Source: Trebouxia sp. TZW2008
Taxonomy: Eukaryota > Chlorophyta > Trebouxiophyceae > Trebouxiales > Trebouxiaceae
DNA length: 64,000 bases
Reading direction: 5' to 3'
Assembly: GCA_002118135.1 (NCBI GenBank)
Contig: BDIU01000287.1
Location: 372,001-436,000 of the forward strand
Every line of letters starts with the position of its first letter. Within the stretch, counting starts at the first letter, position 1. A program made the translations under genes and the position numbers. Under the pieces are notes generated by a model. It searched no databases. It was not told where the DNA came from and saw only the letters and a program-made list of their open reading frames with translations. Below are positions 1 through 11,300 of the stretch, piece by piece.

Positions 1-32
1 AGCTTGCACAAGGGCCGAGTGTTGTCACAGAC

Positions 33-3000
33 ATGCTTGAAGAGAATGCAAAGGTGTGCCTTGTCTCCAGGGAAGCGCTCCTGCTGCCTGCATGCATGGT
101 GTGTTGCCAGCATGGCTTGATACAGCAATCCAGGTACTTGCAGCATGCTGCTGTCAAAGTTGTCACCTGCAAGTGGCAGGTTGTACCTGGAGATGCAGCA
201 ATGCTGCCTGTTCAAAGCAACATGCACTTCTACATCTACAGCATCAATGCCGTTCAGTCACTTGTTGCTGATATGCAGGTCACTCACAGGCGCCACGCAA
301 GACAGCAGGTCAAAGTTGAGGATGCCCTAGCAGCAACAAGCAACAACGTAAGTAACCAAGACACATCCAACACCAGCAGCATGACTGATGCCCCTGCAAT
401 GCTAGCCATACCCAAGGCTCCAAAAAGGAAACGCACTGCAAAGGTCAAAGCAGAGCCTCACACTACAGCTGAAGGCGCTCTTGCTCTCGTAGCAGAAGTA
501 ATCAGAGAGGATGCAGATGCAGACCAGACAGCAGTCACAGCACCAAAGAAGCAGAAGAGGCAGACCAAGGGAAAGGATCAGGTCAACCCTGTTGAGGCTG
601 TTGCTGCTGCTGTTGATGCTGTGGCTGTTGATGAGCCAGGCAAGAAGAAGCCAAAGAGGCAGAGGGTGAAGGCGACTGAGCTGGCTGTGGACACAGAAAC
701 AGAACTTCTGGAAGATGCCCCTGTCAAAGGTGCAACCCGTTCTGCTGCCTTTGGTACTGCATCAACACTGACTTTTGCAGTCATTGAGTGTGGCCCATTG
801 CTGCCTGGCCACAATGACCTTAGAGTTGAGTTGCATGAAGGAGAGCCTGTTGGAGTCCCTTCCAAAAGTGCTTGCCAGTGAACCAGTTCTATGCTTGACA
901 GCCACACTGTCGTTTGCCTGTTGCCAACTGCACCTTGATGTTCTTTATAGACCTTTCATTGGTGATTAATCATATAGCAGTATCAGCTACATTGAGGTTT
1001 TTGATGGCAGTTCGCGACGGTTGTCAGCAAAGTCAGTAATACTGGCTGCATGAGGGTGCAGGTAACACTGCAAAAGTTTGTATCAAAGTACCTATAATTC
1101 ACTGTGAGATTGGCACTGCAGGCAAGCGCAGCAACAAGAAGAAGAAGGAAGTGCAGGCTGATGAGGTCGAAGCCCTTGTGGAAGCCACAGACGAGGGAGC
1201 CAATGTCACAGTCACCAAGAAAAAGAGCAGAGCCAAAGCTGTCAACAAGGGCCCTGTCTTTGGTGAGCCTTCTGTGTCTCTTCTGCTGATTATTGTGATT
1301 ACCCTTTTGCATAGGTTTTGCTGATTGGAGTGCCCAGGGAAGCGGGACATCGTTTCTGTGCATGCTGCTTTGCATGGGGTGCTGCTCCCCAGAATATTGC
1401 GATCAATACACATGAAGGTGATCTGTCCATACCACTGGAGTTTGCATCTCTGTGAGGTCATTGCGAGGGTCCTGCTGACTTTCATGACATTCTCCTGCAA
1501 TTTTCATGCTGTATGAAAGATGATGTTTTGTTGAGAGGTGCTGATTAGCCACGTTGTTGTGCAGAGATGCCTACAAGGGATGTGCTGGATACAGCTTTGC
1601 AATGGCAGCCTACAGCACGGCCTGTACCCAACCTGGGCTATGCCTGCCTCACTATGGCGCTCAGAGAGCAGAAGCCTCCCATCTTCACCAACAGGTTTGC
1701 AGCCCAGTATGCTGCTTTGCCATCTGCATCCCAACATCCAAGATTTTTACATGCCTCTAGCGCCAAGCGTGATCAATGAGCCTGCAGTACTTGCTGCCAA
1801 GTGCCTTGACACCACAGCACAGCCATAGCTCAGTGCATCTGGGCATTGCAAGAACAAGTGCTGCACAGCTCATTGTAAACACAGTGGCTGCTTATAGCTT
1901 TAAACATCGGTGGTGGTGCTGCAGGGACATGCGCTTGGCTACTTTCAAGCAGAAGGGCATGCCATATGTCAGCCAGCTGGCACTGGAAAATGTGCAGGCC
2001 CTGAAGGCCATCATCCATTGGAACCATGAGAATGGCATACGCTTTTTCAGGTAGTGCGTTGTATCACCAGCTGTCTGTGTACACTCAAGTAGCCATGCTG
2101 CCTTGAACAACCTGAACACCCAGTTTGCGCTACATGCTCTTGCCGCTCAGCTGCAGGATATCAGGTTTCTGTAGATAACAAGGGCAAGAATGATGACAGG
2201 ACTCTTGTCTGCCACCTATTTGCAGTACAGTGATGCCGTTGTTGCATTGAGGTCTGCACCAAGCATTGTTTACCATTGCACAACCCAGTGAGTGCAACTG
2301 CATGTTATACGAGCATATAACACATATTGCCATATCAATTGCAGGATGACCAGTTCAATGCCGTCATTCTGCACATTGTATGACGTGGAGCAATTGTTGA
2401 ACTTTCCAACCATTGCTGATCAGCTAGCCATTCCACCACACAAGCCCCTATTCTACATGCTGATTCAGCAAACATATACACTTGATTGCCCTTTGCATCG
2501 CAGGATGACCAGCACGATGCTGCCATTCTGCACCTTCTACAACATGGAGGACCTGCCAGACTTTCCTGCCATCGCTGATGAGCTGGCCTTTGCTGGCAAG
2601 CTGGCGCGGGCCTACCAGCAGCGCCTCACCTTCCACCCCTCACACTTTGTCAAGGTGGCTGCCCCCAAAGAAGACCTTGTCGTGAAGAGCCTCAAAGAGC
2701 TGGAAGTCCACTCACAGGTGTGTGCTGCTGGGCTTCAGCACGCTTTGGTGTTGCGCAGAATCACAGCAGCCAAGCAGAAATGATGACCTGAGTGACTGCA
2801 TCAGTTCAAGCTTGCAACACCTATGCAAACCTGTTTTGGACATTTTACAACACTCTCAGTCTCGTCTACAGCCAGATGCAGTGCTTGTATACCATACTTG
2901 TAAGGATTGCGCAGCTGCTATGGACTGCCTTTTGCTAGCTTATGCTTGCGGCGCAGCTGAACAGGCTCTGGTGCTCAACAGCCATGACCCAGCTATACTG

Positions 3001-4398
3001 CTGGTCCTTAAATGGAGTACACTCTTCCCTAAGACCATAAATCCTACAATCGCACCTTTAAACCCTAAAGGGTGGGCCTCACATAAAAGTACAAAACAAG
3101 TTAGTAAGACCAAAGTTTCAAAACCCTAAGCGCACCCTAAGCGCACCCTAAGCGTCAAGTGTACACTACAATTAAGGAAAATGGCCATGCAGCCATGGTC
3201 TTCATGGATGCAAGTGGCTTTGTGTGCTTAAGGCCTCTTATTGGGTAAATTCTGCAGGCAACAGGCTCTTGGCAAGCAGACACCTGTCTCTGCAGAGCTC
3301 TTATTGGCTTGCTTGTGTAGCCTCTTTCTCACTTTTGCTTTTTGGGCACAAGCTGTGCTCAAATCTCACGATTTGTCAGGCTCACAATTTGGAGATTGCA
3401 GGCTCAAGTACTGGTGCCACATACCCGTTCCAAGCAAGCTGTTTCATACCACTTGCTTTTCACTTCATGCAGATCCTGGACCTGATGGGGTATGAGCCCA
3501 GTCATTGGAATAAGGTCAACATCCACATTGGTGGTGTGTACGATGACAAGGAAACCACCCTGGAGCGCTTTGCTGAGGGCTTTGCCCGCCTGAGTGATAA
3601 CTGCAAGGCCCGCCTAACCCTGGAGAATGATGACTGGGGGTCTGCCTTCTCTGTCAGGGACCTGCTGCCCCTCAGCCAGAAGTGCAACATCCCCATAGTC
3701 TTTGACTTTCACCACCACAAGTTCTGCACTGGTAAGCAACGGTCATTGCAACATTACCATTGTATTTGATGTCACCACCATCATACACACATGCATGTCA
3801 TTAGCATGTATTTTGTATGTCTGGGTTGTCCGGCTGGGTTCCTCCCAGCATAGGGCTTAGCTGCAAGCTTCTGCATGCATCTGGTGTGTCAAGAGCTATT
3901 GCCCATATATGTCTCTGCAATGCTGCTGTGTGTGATTTCAAATGCCCTACATGCTTTGGTGCTTGCAAAGCACTGTGTGGCTTTCGTAATTAGGACCGTG
4001 GCGACCACAATGTCACGTCTTTTTGATACACAGTCAAGCTCCTGCTCAGCACTAGTTCATCACTCAAGTGCATTCATGCTGCAGGGGACTGGTCAGAGAA
4101 GGAGGCTTTCTTTGCTGCTTTAGAGACCTGGCCCAAGGGTGTCAGGCCAGCAGTCCACTGGTCAGAGTCTCAGGACAATAGGAAGCCCTTTGCCCACTCA
4201 GACTATATCTATGGCCCTATGAACCTGCATGGCAAGGAGGCCGATGTAGATGTCATGATTGAGGCCAAGTGCAAGGAGCGCTGCCTGCTACAGTTCAGAG
4301 ATCAGACCATGCAAGGCATAGGACGCATGACCCAGCCCAGCTTTCTGGAAAAGCCTGTTGAAAATCCTGCTGCGGAGCTTGCCTCAAAATTTCTGTGA
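33..4398 (+). CDS. UVE1: UV-damage endonuclease (UVDE/UVE1 family)
   Basis: Nicks DNA 5' to UV photoproducts and starts alternative excision repair; expected in the nucleus and perhaps organelles. Exons by splice signal and phase: 33-729, 1122-1262, 1565-1694, 1925-2050, 2504-2717, 3473-3731, 4085-4398 (TGA); the sum is 627 codons. The UVDE domain starts at PNLGYACLTMALR and runs through NVQALKAIIHWNHENGIRFF, LTFHPSHF, KVNIHIGG, TLENDD, VFDFHHHKF, AVHWSES and MIEAKCKE. These hold the His, Asp and Glu residues that bind metals in this TIM-barrel family. The N-terminal third is low complexity with basic clusters (KRKR, KKPKRQR) that could be nuclear signals. The start is weak: ATG at 33 is only the first one in the window. 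An acceptor at about 278 suggests the first stretch may be intron and the true 5' end may lie outside. Intron 4 holds a second copy of the exon 5 start. Confidence 0.85.
2345..2431 (+). repeat. Duplicate of UVE1 exon 5 start, in the preceding intron
   Basis: After a good acceptor (TTGCAG) the copy reads MTSSMPSFCTLYDVEQL, against MTSTMLPFCTFYNMEDL in the functional exon at 2504. Acceptor and phase are the same. Similarity stops after about 85 bases, no donor follows at once, and the frame then runs through 2503 without a stop. It is either a decayed duplicate or an alternative first part of a longer exon. Confidence 0.75.
3059..3156. repeat. CCCTAA-rich short repeats inside a UVE1 intron
   Basis: Intron 5 of UVE1 holds AAACCCTAAAG at about 3059. 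From about 3122 there are three near-perfect 12-base units ACCCTAAGCGCA. They resemble the plant/algal telomere motif CCCTAAA but are not clean telomere repeats. They may be interstitial telomere-like sequence or a chance minisatellite. Confidence 0.45.
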
Positions 4399-5320
4399 TG
4401 TGCTGATTTAATTTCAGAATTGCTAAGGCTGTGATTGTTGTCTCAGTGGTGCTCTCCAACTGTATCAATTGCTGTTTGTGTGATGCAAAGCCATGTGCAA
4501 AAGACAGGCAGGCCGTGTGTTTCATTTCATTTCATCTGATGGTTGTGGGTTTTTTATAAATTTGGTTGCTTCCCGTTTGATCTGTTCAATTCATATGTTT
4601 TGTTCACTCTTGTTTGACCATTGCTTCATTTCATTATATAGAAACCATCGCTTGTCAGCCCGGCCTTGCTAGGGTTTTATAGATTCTGCTTTGCTTTCAT
4701 GATTGCCTTGATTCACGCGTTTGTACGACTGGAGTAATGGAATTTTTGACACCTCAGATCACTGCTGGCATGCGCACAAAGTTACTTCACACGGAATCTG
4801 CCCTCACATCGCATTCAGCTGCGCCTTTGCTATTGATTGGATGCACACCAGAACCAGGGCAAAACGGACACTACTACACGTTGCATACATTTTCTCAGTG
4901 GACCTGAGTTAGCAATGCAGATAGCAATAACTATTGAGGTGCAGCAATCTATTTACAATCAATCTCTGTGCTCATCCCACCCTATGTAAATATGTATATA
5001 TGATTCATTTGTCAATCAAGAAGGCAGCGGCATGCTTATGTACAATTGCGGTATGCGACAGATTGCTGTAGTTACGAAAACTGCAAGCACAAGTTTCCAG
5101 TTCGACTTTGTAAACGCAGCCCACTGCGGGAAGATGGCAAGCTAACAAAAATGGAATAGCAAATCTGCAATGCCATGTGGAATATCTGCCTTTGCAGAGC
5201 GATGCAGCATACTGTCCATGCTGCAGCAGCAGTGCATACAGAGATGACATCTGGTCACTATAACAGCATGAAAACTTTGATGATCGAGTACTTCAGGCAG
5301 TCCAAGAAGGGTCCCCTTCT
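4399..5320. other. Intergenic region between convergent genes
   Basis: UVE1 ends at 4398 and the kinase gene ends at 5321 on the other strand. No open frame here looks coding. Several TTTATAAA and TGTAAA-like words (for example at about 4985) could serve 3'-end formation, but I cannot assign one with confidence. Confidence 0.6.
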
Positions 5321-8300
5321 TTAAGCTTTCTTGACAGTTGGTGCCCTGAGGTACGCCTTCTCTGAGCTGGGCGCAACAGTGCCTTGAAGGGAAGACAGCC
5401 TCTGCTCAATGTCCTGAAATGTTGGCCTCAGCTTGGGGTCATATGCCATGCACTCCAAGGCCAATGCCTGCACAACTCAGCAGATCAGATGCAGGCAAGT
5501 TGATGCCCAAGATACCACACTGGTCAAGCCACAGACATCGCATATACTGTCATACGGTAGTGCTCTACAGACACGACACATGACCATGCGTACGATGCAT
5601 GCAACAATGCATGGTGAGCAGCATCTTGTTCAGATGACAAGTAGTGTGAGCCATGCATGCTCCAAGTTGTGTACGTACCCTGTACTCAGCTGGCTCAAAG
5701 TCTGAGAACTGCAGCTGCATCTTCTGCTGCACCACTTGTGCAGTGATGACATCATTGGTGAGGCCCAGCCAGGGTTCCTCCCCACTGACCAGCTGCCACA
5801 GCATCACGCCAAAAGCATACACATCAACTGCCTGCACCCCAAGACTTTGTTCAGCATGTCAGCACACAACTGCCAAGAGTTTGCATCAGGTGGTAGTCCC
5901 AGCAGAGAGTGCTCCAGCTCAACAAGGTGGGGCTTGAGCATCTCTGTGCAGGCAGCTCATCAGCCATAGACCACAGACTGCTTGTAAAGGGGCTGCAGGC
6001 CTTGCTGGCAGCAGCAGAGCAGCATGCTGGACATGTACCAAGAGTGGCACACCATTCAGGACGTGACACCGTCAATGCTTAAAGACAGTGTCTAGTACTA
6101 GAAGTCAAAGCCAATTGAGACACCAGGTGGGATAGTGTTTCCATACAAAGCCATTTGTGCTGACAGCTCCATTCACATTCTTCTTTTGTGTGCTGTTGAA
6201 GGCTTTCAAACTAGATTTTGCTTTCCACTTTGCATGCTCAGACATGTGGCTGCAAGATTGTGGTTTGTTTGATGTGGAAGCAAAGCACAGTGCTGATGCT
6301 CACCTTGGTGACCTTCTTGTCTAAGATCATCTCAGGTGCCACGTGGGTGAAGCTGGCAATTGTAGTATTGCAGGGCACAGGCCCATCAGCCGCCTTCACT
6401 GCCACGTCAAAGTCCATCACCTGTCAAATGCCACACTGCATTGTTAGTGCAGAGTGTCTGCAGACTACAACTTCCCAGCACTGTATAATTGCTCATTTTG
6501 ATAGTGCCACAAGGTGGACCTTCATCACCAAGAGCTGTCAAGTGGAAAACAATGCCTCTTGCTCCCAATGTCTGTTTAGCCAAGTGACTGGCTATACACG
6601 CTGATGGCAGTATGGTCTTGCCATTGCAAGTTGTGTAGGTGTGCATGCATCTGCATCATCATCGTCACCATCTTCATCTGCATTTGTGCCAGTGAGATGT
6701 CATGACTCCATCGAGTGCATACAGAAACATCAAAGTGCCTCAAGCAAATCTTTCATGACTCTGCTGAAGGCATAAAGAAGAAGTGAACTGCATAGAAAAA
6801 CTTTGCGCATCACCTTGGCTGTGAAGCCTCTAGGGTCTTGGTCAGAGCTGGCCAGGCCCAAGCTGTCCCCTCTTAAATCTCCATGGATGATGCCCGTGCT
6901 GTGCACATATGCCATGGCACTGGCAATGTCCTTGGCAGTGGCATACACAGCCACCATGTCTGAGGCCGGTGCTGAGTTGAGCACGCTGTCCTCTGTCATA
7001 AACCACCCACGCTCCATGGCTTCCTGTTGCAGTACAGGAATGCTCAGTCAATGCTCCGTTTGGTTGTATGTTGTCAGGGCAATGCAAGAGTGAAGACGCA
7101 CACTGAGAATGTTGGTACATGTACATGCCAGCAATGAAAGCACAGCAAGTGCTCAATTTGCAAAATCATGAATGATTGCAGAACACTTCAAGCAGGGTGG
7201 TAAGTTGATGGTGTTGGACCAGGTACTTATGCTGTACTGTCAGCACATCAGATGCTGACAGCGTCTTCTTTTGAGTGGGTCAGCTTGGACAATGCTCACA
7301 AAGCGGTGTGCATGCACCAAAACACCCGTACAACTTGGGCCAAGCACCACAATCACACATCACTTGCCTAATTGTCCGATATCTGTTGCTAGCTCAGTCA
7401 AGGCCACACCTGACCCTGACTGTTGGAACACGTGCAATCCACATGAGTCAAAGCTTTGACGGGGGCAAACAGGTTCCCACATATAGGGAGATTGATGCAA
7501 CTTTGTATAGCAAAGAAGAGGTGCACATAAGTCAAAAGCTTGATAGAACCGCACCGAGAGGGAGCCTTTGTCGCAGTACTCCCTGACCAGCCAGAACTCC
7601 AGGGTCTGAGACTTGGGCTTGGGCTCGACCGCCTCACCCTCTGACACCAACAGCTTCTTGGCATTGTACCGCCGTAGCTGACTGCGCCCTGCCTGTCACC
7701 CATCAGCCAGAACATACGTAAGATGTAGCTGCTTTGAAGGCATTGACTATAGCACAAAATGCTTGCATGCAAAGAACTTGTGAGCCGGCAGAGGGATGGC
7801 TGAATGCCTGTCCCGCTGACACCAACAGCATCTTGGTATTGTATTGCCGCAGCTGACTACGCCCCGTCTGTCACCTGTCAGCCAGGATACAGTCAAGATA
7901 CAGATGCTGGAATGCAATTGACAAGCGCACAAATGACTGGCATTCAGGGAGAGTGTGAGCAAGGATGACTGCATTGACTGCCCAGTAACTGCACGCACAT
8001 GCAGGGAGCTTGTGGTGTAATACAACTGTGTGGACTGCATGGTGGGGTATCCCTGGGAGGCATACCATCCTCTTTCTGCTGAGGGTCTTGTGGGTGAGCA
8101 CAATGTTGGGGTGGGTGAGCATGTTGGTGAGGCGCGCCTCTGCCAGCTCAGCATCAGCTGGCTCCTCACCCATCACCTGCTGCTCCACCACCTGCATCAC
8201 ACTTTCATTTGGTTGTTCAGCAATTTCCCTTGACCAAGCATCCCTTGAATACAGCTTCAGTGTGATGACCAGGCATTTGCCCTTTTGGCTTCACCATGCG

Positions 8301-11300
8301 CATCACAAGTTGAGACACTTGTTTCATAGACAGCTGCCTTGGTTGCACATGACGATATTCATTGCACTTCAGCCAGTTGTTGAAGAGACATTTGCTCCGA
8401 CTCAAAACGTTGACCAAGGCAGTCTTGAGGCTTTACATTGCATTGGGAAATGTTTCTGCTCTGGCCATGCGCTGCTGGCTGACATTGATTTGGCAGAGGC
8501 CGCTTCTGCTTCTGCTGCTGTTGCTCTGCCCACAAGTTCAGCAGCTTACATTGTCTGGGCTCACCACCATACTGACACTCTGCCTATGAAAGAGACTGCA
8601 TGAACAAGGGCAAGCGCATGAAGTCATTGTGCCATACCTTGACTGTGACAGGCTCGCCATTGAAGGTGCCTCTGAAGACACGGCCCATCTGGGTTCTGCC
8701 AATGAACTGCCCAAGCTCGACCCCCTCCAGAGATCCAGATGACTGCACACAGCAAACTTGCATCAGCACAAGATGACTTTGTGGGGCATCAAAGGCAAGT
8801 TCTGCTAGCAGGTGTTTACACTTGCAATGAAGAAACAGCATCTTGCCTAATGTTGAGGTGCGCAGCAGATGCACCAGCAATTATGCGGTGTGAGCAAGTA
8901 TGCATGATACTCTGCATGCTTTGTTCTGATAGAGCTACAGCTGAGGCAGCTGTGAATCAGCCTTATTTTGGCCTGGCAGTAACATGATGCAATGCAGCTG
9001 CTCAAGCCAGTGGCTTATGCAGCCAAGCAGACAATGTCGTGCACACAAGCAATTGGCAATCAGTATATGGCCAATTGATCATGTGGCGATATCAATCACA
9101 CCACACAGAAGGGGTTGACTCACAACAGCTGATTACAAAAGAGCATGTTGATTTGCTCAGCTTGAGTCAACTGACTAATGGCCAGCAATCAATCAATCAA
9201 TTACTTGATCAGTCCATCAAATGACCAAGATAGATTACACAGCTTAGAGTTTACAGAACTTACTGAGGGTGCCCTTCTTGTGAGGGTGGTTTTCAGGTGC
9301 ATGCAGGCTTCAGCAGCAGCTGCCTCTGCATCCCCTTCCTCTTCGGCAGACTTGGCAGCTTCAGCAGGTGCCTGGCTGCCTATTGGCATGGCGGTGGGGC
9401 GCACTGACACAAAGTAATGGGTGCAGGCCTTTGCTGAAGGCCCTGCTGGCTTGATGAAGGAGGGGATGCCAATCAGCGGCATCTGTTCATCCACTGCATC
9501 GCTGGTGACAGGCCTGTCACATCAGTCAACCAATCAGTGATCAATGCATCTGTTACTTCATCAGTCAGTCAGTTGGTAGGTCGCGCTGACTAGTGGGTGC
9601 AGGGCTTGGCTGTGGCCCCTGCTGGCTTGATGAAGGAGGGGGATGCCAATGAGGGGCATCTGCTCAGCCACTGCATCACTTGGGACAGGTCTGCCACAGC
9701 ATGTGACCATGGAATCGGTCAATCGATCATTGCATTATTTGACTCATCAGTCAATCAGTCTGTGAGGCAGACTGGCACCAAGTGTGGGTGCAGGGATTGG
9801 CTGCTGGCCTTTCTGACTTGATGAAGGAGGGGGACGCCAATCAAGGGCAGCTGTTATCCACTGCATCACTTGTGACAGGCCTGTTCATGCCAGTCAACCA
9901 ATCAGTGCATTGTTCAATCAACGCATCATTGAGTCAGTCAATGTGTCACTGACATAAAGTCATGGGCTTGGCTTTTGCCCCTGCTGGCTTGATGAAGGAG
10001 GGATGCCAACCAGGGGCATCTGCTCATCCAATGCATTGCTTGTGACAGGCCTGCCACATCAGTCAGTGAAGTAGCCAGTCAGTCACTCAGTCTGTCCATC
10101 CATCCATCCATCCATCCATCCATCCATCCATCAATTAATTTTTCAATCAATCAGTCGAGCAATCAATCAGTCACTCAGACAAACAATCAGTCAATCACTC
10201 AGATAATCAATCATTCAGGCAGGCAACGTTGCATTTGAGCAGATGCAAGCTCAATACTTTTGAAGACTGTCTCAGTACTGAGCAGCCATCAGCAGAGCCC
10301 ATGCTTTGTGAGACTGCTGTGTTAGTCTGAGCTGCCACAATTTGGCATGCACAAAGCGCCATGACTGCGTTGTCATCCGTTGCAACACAGTGTCAGCAGC
10401 CAGACATAGCCTACAGTTCTGAGTATGCTGCTGCATGCATGGTGATTGCGTCGTGCAGCCGCATGACAAAGCCTGTTTGTACCCACCTGAAATGCAAATC
10501 AGCAAACTTAGTGCTGCCTGTCTTGACGGCTGCCGCCTTGAGGACAAACTCTTCACTAGACTTGACGCAACTGACCCACTCCTGTATTTTGGACTCTTTA
10601 CCTTCCTGCAGACATCAGTGCATTTGCTGCTCAAGATGCAGGTGTACTTGCCTTCTCTTTTTGCATGACAGACACTTGAAACTCATCACTATTGAACAGA
10701 CACGTGAAACTCATCCCTATTGAGGAAAAGTGGCGACAGGAGACTACAAGTAGGTTTCAATACTTGACGCCTAGCATGCGAGCAGTAGTGAGGTTGCGCT
10801 GCTGCAGCTGATATGAGACGTGTCATCACAGAGCTCTACACTTTGTTCCTGGAATGCTGGCCTGCACTATGTTCAGCAAGGCAGGTAAAGCAATGGCCAA
10901 TGTGTTGAAGCGGTCTCAGCACAGTCATGTGCAAAGATGAAAGTGATGCACTCACCTCAGTGTCATCAGCAACGGCAAACGCATCGCCCAAGCTGCTCTG
11001 ATATGCTGCGTCATCATCAAGACCTGCACACATGCAGAGTCTATTGTCATGCAAGCATGTCGGCATGTCGGCATGTCAGCAATTCTGCAGGCATGTTGCT
11101 GAACTCCTCTGCTGCTGCTGCTGTTGCTGTCAAGCATCAGCACATTCTCTAAATGGCTTCATCAGCAACAGCATCTTCAGTCAGCTTGATGGCAGCTATT
11201 GATGCACTGTATGTGGTCACAGTCTGACTGTGCGAGCAAATGGCAATGCCATCAGCAGCTCAAAGACAAGCAAGCTGATAACAACAGGCTGTACTGCATT

